Assembly: GCA_035620615.1 (NCBI GenBank)
Contig: DASPGM010000008.1
Span: forward strand, 1-35,296
Direction: 5' to 3'
Length of the DNA: 35,296 nt
DNA from: CSP1-1 sp035620615
GTDB taxonomy: Archaea; Thermoproteota; Nitrososphaeria; Nitrososphaerales; Nitrosopumilaceae
In this document: positions 13,990 to 21,861 of the stretch, piece after piece
Layout: each line of letters opens with the position of its first letter
Position numbering within the stretch: the first letter of the stretch is position 1
Made by a program: the position numbers and the translations under genes
The notes under the pieces: generated by a model
Seen by the model: only the letters and a program-made list of their open reading frames with translations
Databases searched by the model: none
What the model was told of the DNA's origin: nothing

Positions 13990-14185
13990 ATGCAGTTCCG
14001 GCTATTTTAAAACCACATTTTTTACATCGCCAGATTCCCACCACTTGTCTTCCAAATTTAGTAGAACCGCAATCAGGACATCTTCTTGTTTCTTTTAAAA
14101 TATTATGAACCTGAGTGAATTGCTTCCTAGGTTTAATGCCATATCTTGCACCAAGCCCCTTTAGTGATGTTCTTTTCTTTGCCAA
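13973..14185 (-). CDS. rpl37ae: 50S ribosomal protein L37Ae (eL43)
   Basis: This 70-residue zinc-ribbon ribosomal protein has an N-terminal basic stretch (KKRTSLKGLGARYGIKPRK), followed by a C-x2-C pair CPDC at about 36-39, 'VVGIWRC' and a second pair CKKC at about 54-57. It is close to the family in length. The start codon is TTG at 14183-14185. It lies 5 nt after Rrp42. Confidence 0.93.
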   Translation of the reverse strand: MAKKRTSLKGLGARYGIKPRKQFTQVHNILKETRRCPDCGSTKFGRQVVGIWRCKKCGFKIAGTAYDVKL

Positions 14186-14190
14186 TTTTT

Positions 14191-15006
14191 CTAATTTCCA
14201 TTCCCTGATTTTTCAATCATTTGTCTTATTTTTTCTCCTACGGATATTGAAAGTTCTGAGCATTTTATAATTTGTTCAGGCGTAAATCCATCATCTCCTC
14301 CTTTTTGCAAAGCACAGATACTACCATTTGAATTAGTAGTAACAGTAATTCGAGAATCCATGCATGCCCATTCGTCAGCATTTGGATCAACAATGATATG
14401 TTCTCCAATCCTAGCCATAGTGACAGAAACAGGAATTGTTGTGATTGGTGGGTCAGATTTCTGTCCTTCAACTAAAGTTGGTTTTTCATCTACAATTTCC
14501 CATTTTGGAATTTTACATTTTAAAATAGCAGCAGTAGAAGCGTATGAACAAGCATCAAACAAGTTACCATCATGATCCGTTACGCTATTATCTGCAAAAA
14601 CTCCTATTACCGATTTGTCTTTTTCCAAAACAAGTTTGGATAGATCAATCATTCCACTTTCTCTGATACCTCTATCTACAACCCGTGCAAGTTCAATTAC
14701 ATCCTCACCTGGTGGTCCTGGTTCAGCAGTTGGATGTGCTAAAGGTAAAATCTCTGCAGTGCAAATAAAAATTCCTTTATCACCCATGTCTGGAAAAGGT
14801 CTATCAGGTTGTATCTTTATGCCAGTAACTACTTCAGTATCTCCTAAACGTACGCGTGCAGAACCATCAGCTTTTGGAATCACTCCGGTCTCAATAGAAA
14901 GCGAACGGGGTTCATCAAATGCTCTACCATCAAATCTTTGGCCTTTCTCAAGCAAATCAATAATTTTATTGCGTTTGAGTTGATCAAGAACAAAAGTAGA
15001 AGTCAT
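14191..15006 (-). CDS. rrp42: Exosome core subunit Rrp42
   Basis: This 271-residue RNase PH-fold protein is the non-catalytic partner of Rrp41 in the hexameric ring of the archaeal exosome. Recognisable parts are 'FDGRAFDEPRSLSIETGVI', 'SARVRLGDTEVVTGIKI', 'PGEDVIELARVVDRGIRESGMIDLSKL' and the C-terminal 'LQKGGDDGFTPEQIIKC'. Its ATG overlaps the Rrp41 stop by one base (TAATG), so translation is coupled and equal amounts are expected. Confidence 0.95.
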   Translation of the reverse strand: MTSTFVLDQLKRNKIIDLLEKGQRFDGRAFDEPRSLSIETGVIPKADGSARVRLGDTEVVTGIKIQPDRPFPDMGDKGIFICTAEILPLAHPTAEPGPPGEDVIELARVVDRGIRESGMIDLSKLVLEKDKSVIGVFADNSVTDHDGNLFDACSYASTAAILKCKIPKWEIVDEKPTLVEGQKSDPPITTIPVSVTMARIGEHIIVDPNADEWACMDSRITVTTNSNGSICALQKGGDDGFTPEQIIKCSELSISVGEKIRQMIEKSGNGN

Positions 15007-15743
15007 TATTGCTGTTCACCATTTACAAAGAATTTATTTTTTAAAGCCTGTTTTTGAATTTCATAAACTTGTTTACATCCATCGATTCCTACTTCAAGAC
15101 ATTTTTTGAATTCGTCAGGAGTTAAAACTCCATCTAATTGTAGCAACGTTACTTTGCCAAGATTTGGCATGTACCCAATAGGCATATCTGCTTGCCCTGC
15201 TTGATCTTCTTCATTATTTACATCCAAAATGATTGTATCTGCAACTTTTCCAGCAGCACAGGCAGAGACTAAATCTTTCATAGGAATTCCTGCATCTGCA
15301 AGGGCTACAGAAGCTGCATCCAGTGCTGCACATCTTGTTCCACCATCTGCTTGAAGAACTTCAACATAAACATCAACTGCGGTACGTGGGAATTTTTCAA
15401 GCATTACAGCAGGTCGAAGCGCTTCTTTGATGACTTTACCAATTTCAATTTCTCTTCTAGATGGAGCTGGATTTTTTCTTTCAGTAACAGAAAATGGGGA
15501 CATGTGATATCTACATCTGATTATTCCAGTATCTGTATCTGACATGTGTTTTGGGTGCACATCTCTTGGCCCAAAAACCCCAGCTAAAATTTTATTATCT
15601 CCAAATTCGATGTATGCAGAACCGTTAGCATTTTTTAGAACTCCGGCCTTTATTGTAATTTTTCTAGTTTCGTCTACCTTTCGTCCATCGCAACGAATCC
15701 CGTTTTGATCCAGTAAAACTAGATTTGAATCTCTTCCACCCAT
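15006..15743 (-). CDS. rrp41: Exosome catalytic subunit Rrp41
   Basis: This 245-residue subunit is the phosphate-dependent 3'-5' exoribonuclease of the archaeal exosome. It has 'GIRCDGRKVDETRKITIKAG', 'SAYIEFGDNKILAGVFGPRDVHP', the RNA/phosphate-binding 'APSRREIEIGKVIKEALRPAV' and 'ADGGTRCAALDAASVAL'. The acidic catalytic stretch is 'LDVNNEEDQAGQADMP'. It forms the ring with Rrp42 and sits under the Rrp4 cap. The gap to the Rrp4 gene upstream is 2 nt. Confidence 0.96.
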   Translation of the reverse strand: MGGRDSNLVLLDQNGIRCDGRKVDETRKITIKAGVLKNANGSAYIEFGDNKILAGVFGPRDVHPKHMSDTDTGIIRCRYHMSPFSVTERKNPAPSRREIEIGKVIKEALRPAVMLEKFPRTAVDVYVEVLQADGGTRCAALDAASVALADAGIPMKDLVSACAAGKVADTIILDVNNEEDQAGQADMPIGYMPNLGKVTLLQLDGVLTPDEFKKCLEVGIDGCKQVYEIQKQALKNKFFVNGEQQ

Positions 15744-15745
15744 AA

Positions 15746-16426
15746 TTAAACACTTTTTGATTCTAACATTGCCTTTATTTTATCTGTTAAATTTGCCATA
15801 TGTGCTTGCTCATCTATCATTTGAATTGCTTTTTTTGCCTTTAATAATTCATCTGGATTTTCAGAAGAAACAACCACCCAACCATTTTGTCCAATAGTAA
15901 TAGTTGCATTAGTTGCCATCTCAATTGCCTGTATCATAGTTCCCTGCTTTCCAATCAGTCTTGGGACTTTGCTTGGAGAAATGCTCACAAGTTCTCCAGA
16001 ATCAATTTTTCCGAGTTCCCTATCTGCTATTGTAATTAGTGGATCTCTAGATCTATCAAAGTTTACAATTCTAGCTGCAATTAAATCTCCTTTTTTTAGT
16101 TTTGATGTCAGTTCATCAGTGTCAGGTTGAAAATTTCTTCCAAAAACATCAGATGCTGGAAGCATTCCTACATAAAATGAATTGATATCTGCTTCCCAGG
16201 AAAGAGAGCTGTGAGAAATAATTTTTCCAATTACCAAATCTTCGCTTTTTGGAGTGTATCTTCCGGTTAATGGTATAACTTTTACACTATCATCATATAT
16301 TTCTGAAATTCCAATTTTTGTAGCAATAATTTTGTTACCTTCAAGAATTACATTTTGCTCTGGTCTGTACGGTCCAGTTGTTATTACTTCGCCAGGAATA
16401 ACGAATCTTCGTTTATTATCACCCAT
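15746..16426 (-). CDS. rrp4: Exosome cap subunit Rrp4 (S1 and KH domains)
   Basis: This 226-residue RNA-binding cap protein has an N-terminal region 'FVIPGEVITTGPYRPEQNVILEG', an S1 domain at about 65-140 (LVIGKIISHSSLSWEADINSFYVGMLP) and a KH domain at about 145-210 with the G-x2-G loop 'LIGKQGTMIQAIEMATNA'. It feeds RNA into the Rrp41-Rrp42 ring. The start overlaps the SBDS stop by one base (TAATG). A short helical tail (HMANLTDKIKAML) follows the KH domain. Confidence 0.95.
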   Translation of the reverse strand: MGDNKRRFVIPGEVITTGPYRPEQNVILEGNKIIATKIGISEIYDDSVKVIPLTGRYTPKSEDLVIGKIISHSSLSWEADINSFYVGMLPASDVFGRNFQPDTDELTSKLKKGDLIAARIVNFDRSRDPLITIADRELGKIDSGELVSISPSKVPRLIGKQGTMIQAIEMATNATITIGQNGWVVVSSENPDELLKAKKAIQMIDEQAHMANLTDKIKAMLESKSV

Positions 16427-17115
16427 TATTTTGCTACCTCGATAGAAGCTGTACCTTTTGTTATAGAACCTAATCTATCAATCACATTTGGCCTTGCGGC
16501 AGCTGGTATTTCTAGTATTGCTTTTAAAGAACCATTTGATTGCCATTCTTCTTTTTGCAAAGATCCTGCTGACTTTAAAACGGAATAAGATTGCGATGCG
16601 AATTGTGCAGGAATAATTATTTCTAAAATTAAATTTTCAGATTTTAGAGGTATTATTGAACGAAGTTTTTCTACAACTTCATTAACTTGTTCTCCAACAC
16701 TTTTTTGAGGATCAAGAGAAATTCTCGCATCGTCCATTGCTTGTTCAATTCGAAGTGGTGGGTGCGGTAGATGTGATTTGGGATCAACAAAGGTTTTTAC
16801 AATATAGTTAACAATTTGTTTCTTTTTTTCTAAAATCATCTTACGTCTTTGATCTGTAGTTAAATTCAGATCACCTTTTTGAATAATTCTTTCGGCAATA
16901 GCTGTCGGATCTTCAGTTTTGAAGGCCTTGAGCAATTTTTCTGAAGATGCCCTAGTTCCTTTACTAGAATCGGTGTAAATTTCATCAGAAACTAAAATTG
17001 ATGAAATATCTTTTCTTTTACCAAGTTTATACTCTAAAGCAGGATCTGGTTTAACTAAAATTTCAAACTTTTCACCCTCAAATGAATATCTTACGACTGT
17101 GACTTTGTCTACCAT
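16426..17115 (-). CDS. sbds: SBDS family ribosome maturation protein
   Basis: This 229-residue protein matches archaeal SBDS/Sdo1, which in eukaryotes helps EF-2-like GTPases release eIF6 from the 60S subunit. The N-terminal FYSH domain has 'FEGEKFEILVKPDPALEYKLGKR', 'EIYTDSSKGTRASSEKLLKAFKT' and the helix 'LTTDQRRKMILEKKKQIVNYIVK'. Domain II has 'DPKSHLPHPPLRIEQAMDDARI', and a ferredoxin-like domain III completes the protein. It is the first gene of the minus-strand superoperon and is divergent from rpoD, with 89 nt between them. Confidence 0.95.
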   Translation of the reverse strand: MVDKVTVVRYSFEGEKFEILVKPDPALEYKLGKRKDISSILVSDEIYTDSSKGTRASSEKLLKAFKTEDPTAIAERIIQKGDLNLTTDQRRKMILEKKKQIVNYIVKTFVDPKSHLPHPPLRIEQAMDDARISLDPQKSVGEQVNEVVEKLRSIIPLKSENLILEIIIPAQFASQSYSVLKSAGSLQKEEWQSNGSLKAILEIPAAARPNVIDRLGSITKGTASIEVAK

Positions 17116-17170
17116 AACTAATTTAGATACTATAAGACTTAGATATTTATCTCTACATAAAACTCGCTAG

Positions 17171-17180
17171 ATTTTTATTT
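17171..17180 (+). promoter_or_regulatory. Predicted TATA box for rpoD
   Basis: ATTTTTATTT is centred about 30 nt before the TTG at 17205. On the other strand of the same 89-nt gap, an AGATAAATATC-like element at about 17143-17153 would serve SBDS. Confidence 0.4.
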
Positions 17181-17204
17181 GGATTTCAGAGTTTTCCATT
17201 AAGT

Positions 17205-17846
17205 TTGCCTTCTTTAGAAGTAATTAGTGAAAATAAACAAAAAATGTCAGTAAAGCTAAAAGGAATACCCTTACAATATGCCAACGCATTACGAAGAATT
17301 TGTCTAAACGGAGTACCCGTTTTTGCAATTGACACTGTAGATATTATTGAAAATTCCTCAGTTTTGGCAGATGAAGGAATTTCACATAGACTTGGAATGA
17401 TTCCTCTGAAAACGGATTCTGCAAGATTTGTTGAACATTCAAAATGTAAATGCAATAGTGAATCTGGCTGTTCAAATTGTAGAGTAATGTTAATGATTGA
17501 CTCTGGAGATTCTGAATCAACTAGAACTATTACCTCAAACGAATTAACTTCTGAAGATGAATTTGTAAAACCGACGTCAGATAAAATTCCAATTGTTGTA
17601 ATTGCCCCTGGTCAGCGTCTAAAAATTGAAGCATATGCAAGATTGGGTCGAGGAACTGAACATGCAAAATGGAATTCATCAAACATAGCTACATTGGTTA
17701 ATTCTGATAGTGAGGATGAATATGTTCTAACCGTAGAAACAACTGGTGCTATCTCACCTCAACAGATTATACTTGGGGGTGTTGAAGAATTATCAAGAAG
17801 GCTAGAAGAATTTAAACAAATTTTGTCTGATTTGAAATCAGAATAA
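17205..17846 (+). CDS. rpoD: DNA-directed RNA polymerase subunit D (Rpo3), zinc-loop type
   Basis: This 213-residue protein is the alpha-like/RPB3-like assembly subunit. It has 'VKLKGIPLQYANALRRICLNGVPVFAID', 'LADEGISHRLGMIPL' and the C-terminal dimerisation helix 'EELSRRLEEFKQIL'. Residues 81-92 form C-x-C-x5-C-x2-C (CKCNSESGCSNC), followed by 'RVMLMIDSGDSESTRTITSNEL'. This resembles the zinc loop of eukaryotic RPB3 rather than the longer ferredoxin-like Fe-S domain of Sulfolobus subunit D. The start codon is TTG. It begins the plus-strand block with L18e, L13 and S9, a conserved archaeal order. Confidence 0.96.
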   Translation: MPSLEVISENKQKMSVKLKGIPLQYANALRRICLNGVPVFAIDTVDIIENSSVLADEGISHRLGMIPLKTDSARFVEHSKCKCNSESGCSNCRVMLMIDSGDSESTRTITSNELTSEDEFVKPTSDKIPIVVIAPGQRLKIEAYARLGRGTEHAKWNSSNIATLVNSDSEDEYVLTVETTGAISPQQIILGGVEELSRRLEEFKQILSDLKSE

Positions 17847-17852
17847 GCATAC

Positions 17853-17862
17853 ATATTATATT
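17853..17862 (+). promoter_or_regulatory. Predicted TATA box before L18e
   Basis: ATATTATATT is centred about 28 nt before the ATG at 17886, so L18e-L13-S9 may have an internal promoter in addition to read-through from rpoD. Confidence 0.4.
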
Positions 17863-17885
17863 TGGGTTAAAAAAGTCAATATCAA

Positions 17886-18233
17886 ATGGCTAATCAAGTA
17901 GTTATACAAATGGTAAAGGTATTCAAGCAAGCTTCTGCAAAAAATGATGCTCCAATTTGGTCAAAACTTGCTAAACTTGCTTTAAAACCATCTTCAGCTA
18001 GACGAGTAGTAAATTTAACTAAAATTAATGATGTCACAAAAGAAAATGATGTGATTGTCGTACCAGGAAAAGTATTGGGAACTGGAAATGTTTTGCACAA
18101 AGTAACATTAAGTTCATTTTCAATTTCAAATTCTGCTGCAAAAAAAATTATAGAATCAGGTGGAAAGATTATCAGTTTTTCTGAAATGATTGAAAAGTTT
18201 CCCACAGGAAAAGGAGTTAATATTATTGGCTAG
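17886..18233 (+). CDS. rpl18e: 50S ribosomal protein L18e (eL18)
   Basis: This 115-residue protein matches archaeal L18e. It has an N-terminal helix with 'KNDAPIWSKLAKLALKPSSARRVVNLTKI', then 'DVIVVPGKVLGTGNVLHKVTLSSFSIS', and a final 'GGKIISFSEMIEKFPTGKGVNIIG'. Length is normal. The gene is 39 nt after rpoD, and its last 8 nt overlap the start of L13. Confidence 0.96.
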   Translation: MANQVVIQMVKVFKQASAKNDAPIWSKLAKLALKPSSARRVVNLTKINDVTKENDVIVVPGKVLGTGNVLHKVTLSSFSISNSAAKKIIESGGKIISFSEMIEKFPTGKGVNIIG

Positions 18234-18690
18234 CAAACAAGAAAAAGTAGTTGAAATAAGTAGACCTATTGTAATAGATGGTACTAATCTAATTGCCGGC
18301 AGATTGTGTTCAAATGTAGCTAAATTATTGTTAAAGGGAAATAATGTATCAATAGTAAATTGTGATAAGATAATGATGAGTGGTAAACGAAAGAGTATAA
18401 TCGGAGAATACCAAGATTTTCTTGAAATTGCAAGTATCTTACATCCAAAACACGGACCATATCATCCCAGAAGACCTGATACAATAATTAGCAGAATGGT
18501 TAGAGGAATGTTACCAAGGAAAAAACCATCTGGAACATCTGCACTAAAGCGATTACGTGCCTACATTGGGGTTCCAAGAGAATTAAAATCATTTGAAAAG
18601 ATTCAATTCGATAATGCTAAGATTAGAAAATCAAATGCATATTATACAAGTATGGCAGAACTTGGAAGAACCATTGGGTGGACAGAATGA
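18226..18690 (+). CDS. rpl13: 50S ribosomal protein L13 (uL13)
   Basis: This protein of 154 residues from the TTG at 18226 has the L13 signature: 'IVIDGTNLIAGRLCSNVAKLLLKGN', 'KIMMSGKRKSIIGEYQDFL', 'GPYHPRRPDTIISRMVRGMLPRKKPSG' and 'LKRLRAYIGVPREL'. An ATG 12 codons earlier would overlap L18e by 44 nt and add residues not seen in the family, so the TTG is preferred. Its TGA overlaps the S9 ATG as ATGA. Confidence 0.95.
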   Translation: MASKQEKVVEISRPIVIDGTNLIAGRLCSNVAKLLLKGNNVSIVNCDKIMMSGKRKSIIGEYQDFLEIASILHPKHGPYHPRRPDTIISRMVRGMLPRKKPSGTSALKRLRAYIGVPRELKSFEKIQFDNAKIRKSNAYYTSMAELGRTIGWTE

Positions 18691-19136
18691 CTACAACAAA
18701 AACTGAAATTTACTATGCAACTAGAAAGACTGCAAGGGCACATGTCTACATTACCAAAGGTGTTGGTAAAGTTAGAATCAATAACATACCAGTTGAGATG
18801 ATTCCTCAAGAAACTGCTCGGGAAGTTATTTTTGCTCCACTAGAAATTTCAGGAGATTTAAGAAATAAAGTAGACATCTCAGTGAGAGTAAAAGGTGGAG
18901 GCTTTATGGGACAAGCTAGTGCTGCAGCAACTGCCATTTCAAGAGCATTAACTGGTTGGACAAAATCAAAAAAAGAACCAAAAGAACATCCACTTACAAA
19001 AACAGTTAGGGATGATTTAAGAAAAAGAATTGGTGAATTTGACAAGTATCTCATTAGTGGAGATGCAAGAAGAAAAGAGCCAAAGAAATTCGGTGGACCC
19101 GGAGCAAGAAGAAGAAAACAAAAATCATATCGTTAG
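18687..19136 (+). CDS. rps9: 30S ribosomal protein S9 (uS9)
   Basis: This 149-residue protein has the uS9 core: 'YYATRKTARAHVYITKGVGKVRIN', 'VDISVRVKGGGFMGQASAAATAISRALTGW' and the basic C-terminal tail 'GGPGARRRKQKSYR' that reaches tRNA in the P site. ATG at 18687 shares bases with the L13 stop (ATGA). In many archaea rpoN follows S9; here a nucleotidyltransferase gene follows after 4 nt. Confidence 0.96.
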   Translation: MTTTKTEIYYATRKTARAHVYITKGVGKVRINNIPVEMIPQETAREVIFAPLEISGDLRNKVDISVRVKGGGFMGQASAAATAISRALTGWTKSKKEPKEHPLTKTVRDDLRKRIGEFDKYLISGDARRKEPKKFGGPGARRRKQKSYR

Positions 19137-19140
19137 AGAC

Positions 19141-19866
19141 GTGAAGGCAATAATTTTAGCTGGAGGTAAAGGAACAAGAGCAAAACCTTTTACAGATTTT
19201 TTCCCAAAAGCATTGATACCTGTAGAAGGAAAACCACTAGTTGATCATATTGTTAGTTATCTTTCGTCATTTAGATTCATAGACGAAATATTGATTGTTT
19301 CTGATTTTAAGGGCCTAGGAGGACAAATAAAACATTATTTTGAAAATAGAAAGATTAAGACAAAAATAAAATTTATCCAAGATTCTGGGAACGGGACTGC
19401 TGGAGATCTCCTTCACGCATCAAGTTCATTAAAAAATTCATCGGAATTTATTTTGTGGTTTGTAGATAATCTGTGTGCTATTGACATAAAAAAAATGATT
19501 GAAATCTTCAAACAAAAAAAAAGTTTAGCCTGTATTGCTACAAGAACTATAAGAAAAGAAGAGACAGGATTTGCAATAGTAGAGGATAATCTAATTACAG
19601 AATTTAAAGAAAAACCAACAATTAAAATGCAGATGGCAGAATGTTTAGGAATCTATATTCTTGGGTCAGATATTCTAAAAAAGATTCAAAGAAAAAAAAG
19701 TCAAAAAGATCTAAATTTATCTTATGATATTCTTCAAGACTTATCAAAACAAGGAAAAGTTAGTGCGTATGATATAGAAAAAAAACCATGGCTTGATGTA
19801 GAGTCCCCAACAATTATTGAAAGAAATAAAAAAGTAGTAAAGCAAATCATAAAAGAGATGAGATAG
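19141..19866 (+). CDS. Sugar-phosphate nucleotidyltransferase (NTP_transferase family)
   Basis: This 241-residue protein starts at GTG 19141 with 'KAIILAGGKGTRAKPFTDFFPKALIPVEGKPLVDHIV'-type sequence: the G-x-G-T-R nucleotide loop and the P-K-x-L-x-P-V motif are both present. A later DN pair in 'FVDNLC' (about residue 115) probably binds the metal, and 'EFKEKP' and 'CLGIYIL' are also typical. There is no left-handed beta-helix domain, so it is a short RmlA/GlmU-N-like enzyme that makes an NDP-sugar, type unknown. It is 4 nt behind S9 and probably co-transcribed, although functionally unrelated to it. The 3' end overlaps the convergent leuD by 20 nt. Confidence 0.88.
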   Translation: MKAIILAGGKGTRAKPFTDFFPKALIPVEGKPLVDHIVSYLSSFRFIDEILIVSDFKGLGGQIKHYFENRKIKTKIKFIQDSGNGTAGDLLHASSSLKNSSEFILWFVDNLCAIDIKKMIEIFKQKKSLACIATRTIRKEETGFAIVEDNLITEFKEKPTIKMQMAECLGIYILGSDILKKIQRKKSQKDLNLSYDILQDLSKQGKVSAYDIEKKPWLDVESPTIIERNKKVVKQIIKEMR

Positions 19867-20431
19867 TAGATTTTCTTTCATATTCTAAAATTTTGTCGTT
19901 ATGCTTTAACGTGAGGGCAATTTCATCTAAACCGTTGAGAAGATTTTTCTTTTTGTAAGGGTCAATATTAAAAGGAATTATTTCTGAATCTGTAATAATT
20001 TTTTGATTTTCTAAATCAACTTCAATTTCGGTTTGTATTTTTAAGAGCTTTTCAACAATTTTTGAATCCAATATTATTGCAAGCAGTCCGTTTTTAAAAC
20101 AATTAGAGAAAAAGATGTCTGCAAAAGAAGGAGCAATTATTACAGCGAAACCATAATCTTGCAATGCCCAAACAGCATGTTCTCTGCTGGAACCACAGCC
20201 AAAATTATCTTTAGTTATTAGAATTTTTGAATTCTTGTATTTGGGATCATTTAAGATAAAGTTTGGATTTGGTGTTTGATCACTATTAAATCTCCAATCA
20301 TAAAATAGAAATTTTCCAAAACCAGTTTTTTGAATTAATTTTAAAAATTGTTTTGGCACAATTTGGTCTGTATCAACATTTACTTTATCAAAAGGAGTAA
20401 CAATGCTTTTTATTTTTTTAAATTTGTCCAT
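19847..20431 (-). CDS. leuD: 3-isopropylmalate dehydratase small subunit, bacterial-type LeuD
   Basis: This 194-residue protein has the swivelling aconitase-like domain. It shows 'VDTDQIVPKQFLKLIQKTGFGKFLFYDWRF', the typical bacterial LeuD substrate loop, then 'DNFGCGSSREHAVWALQDYGFAVIIAPSFADIF' and 'NCFKNGLL'. With LeuC it isomerises 2- to 3-isopropylmalate in leucine synthesis. The ATG directly abuts the stop of the large subunit gene upstream, so the two are translationally linked. Confidence 0.93.
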   Translation of the reverse strand: MDKFKKIKSIVTPFDKVNVDTDQIVPKQFLKLIQKTGFGKFLFYDWRFNSDQTPNPNFILNDPKYKNSKILITKDNFGCGSSREHAVWALQDYGFAVIIAPSFADIFFSNCFKNGLLAIILDSKIVEKLLKIQTEIEVDLENQKIITDSEIIPFNIDPYKKKNLLNGLDEIALTLKHNDKILEYERKSTISSLL

Positions 20432-21844
20432 TTAATTCAAATCCATTTCACGTACATCGACAAAATGTCCATAGATAGCAGCTGCTGCAGCCATAACAGG
20501 ACTAACTAAATGGGTTCTACCCCCTACTCCTTGTCTTCCTTCAAAATTTCTATTTGAAGTACTTGCACATCTTTCACCGCGTCCAAGAATATCTGGATTC
20601 ATTCCCAAGCACATACTGCATCCAGAGTCACGCCATTCAAAGTTAGCATCGATGAAAATTTTAGCAATTCCAAGTTCTTCAGCCTGTTTTTTTACCATTT
20701 GAGAACCTGGAACAACCATAGCTCGAACTTTGGACGAAACTTTTTTCCCTTTTACAATTTTTGAGGCCTCTATAAGATCTTCTAAGCGTGCATTTGTACA
20801 TGAACCTATGAAAACTCTATCTACTGAAATATCGGCAATTGAAGTTCCTGGTTTTAAATCCATATACTGTAAGGCTTTTTCAACTCCTTTTTGTTGACTC
20901 AAATCCTCAGAAAACTCTTCAGGGTGTGGAATTTTTTCAGTAATATCAGATACCATAGAAGGGTTTGTACCCCAGCTTACCTGAGGAGCTAAATTTGTTG
21001 CATCAAGTGTAAAACTCTTTTCAAATTTTGCATTTGTGTCTGTTTTTAAATTTTCTCGCCATTCATCTACTAATTCATCATAGTTTTTAGGAGTGTATTT
21101 TTTACCTCGTAAATATTCAAAGGTTTTTTCGTCTGGAGATATTAAACCAGCACGTGCACCAGCCTCAATTGACATATTACATATTGTCATTCTTTGTTCC
21201 ATACTAAGTTCAGATATTGTATCTCCACGATATTCAATAACGGTACCAGCACCACCATCAGTTCCAATTTGTTTTATTATTGAAAGAATGATGTCTTTTG
21301 CAGTTACTGCAAAGGGATTTTTTCTTTTTCCATCTACTTTAATTTCAAATGGTTTTAGTTTTTCCATCCAAATTGTTTGAGTCGCTAAAACATGTTCAAC
21401 TTCACTTGTACCTATACCAAATGCTAAAGCTCCAAAGGCTCCCTGTGTAGATGTATGACTATCACCACAAACAATCGTGCTTCCAGGAAGTGTAATTCCA
21501 AGTTGTGGTCCTATTACATGGACTATACCTTGATTGGGATTATTAATTCCAAATAATTGAATTCCAAAATCTCGACAGTTTTTTTCCAAAGTTTGAATTT
21601 GAATTGAAGATATTTGATCTACGATTGGAAGGGATCTGTCGCTAGTTGGTACATTATGGTCTTCTGTAGCAATGGTAAGATCAGGGCGTCGTACCTTTCT
21701 GTTATTCAATCTTAAACCTTCAAAAGCTTGAGGTGAAGTAACCTCATGAATCATGTGCCTGTCAATGTAGAGTAATGAAGGACCATTTTTTTCTTCCATC
21801 ACCAAGTGGGAATCCCAGATCTTTTCAAATAGTGTTTTAGACAT
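20432..21844 (-). CDS. leuC: 3-isopropylmalate dehydratase large subunit, bacterial-type LeuC
   Basis: This 470-residue aconitase-family large subunit has the bacterial LeuC length. It shows 'TLFEKIWDSHLV', 'LLYIDRHMIHEVTSPQAFEGL', 'VCGDSHTSTQGAFGALAFGIGTSEVEHVLATQ' and the [4Fe-4S] Cys residues in 'VFIGSCTNARLEDL' and 'SGCSMCLGMNPD' (C-x2-C). 'STSNRNFEGRQG' is also diagnostic. It pairs with the 194-aa small subunit downstream. Its start is 17 nt after the second small-subunit gene, so all four dehydratase genes form one operon. Confidence 0.94.
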   Translation of the reverse strand: MSKTLFEKIWDSHLVMEEKNGPSLLYIDRHMIHEVTSPQAFEGLRLNNRKVRRPDLTIATEDHNVPTSDRSLPIVDQISSIQIQTLEKNCRDFGIQLFGINNPNQGIVHVIGPQLGITLPGSTIVCGDSHTSTQGAFGALAFGIGTSEVEHVLATQTIWMEKLKPFEIKVDGKRKNPFAVTAKDIILSIIKQIGTDGGAGTVIEYRGDTISELSMEQRMTICNMSIEAGARAGLISPDEKTFEYLRGKKYTPKNYDELVDEWRENLKTDTNAKFEKSFTLDATNLAPQVSWGTNPSMVSDITEKIPHPEEFSEDLSQQKGVEKALQYMDLKPGTSIADISVDRVFIGSCTNARLEDLIEASKIVKGKKVSSKVRAMVVPGSQMVKKQAEELGIAKIFIDANFEWRDSGCSMCLGMNPDILGRGERCASTSNRNFEGRQGVGGRTHLVSPVMAAAAAIYGHFVDVREMDLN

Positions 21845-21861
21845 TAGTTAGATTCCCCAAA

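Noticed and set aside
14615..14983. A 122-codon plus-strand frame opposite rrp42
   Set aside because: It lies entirely antisense to a clear exosome gene and its residues reflect that gene's codons.
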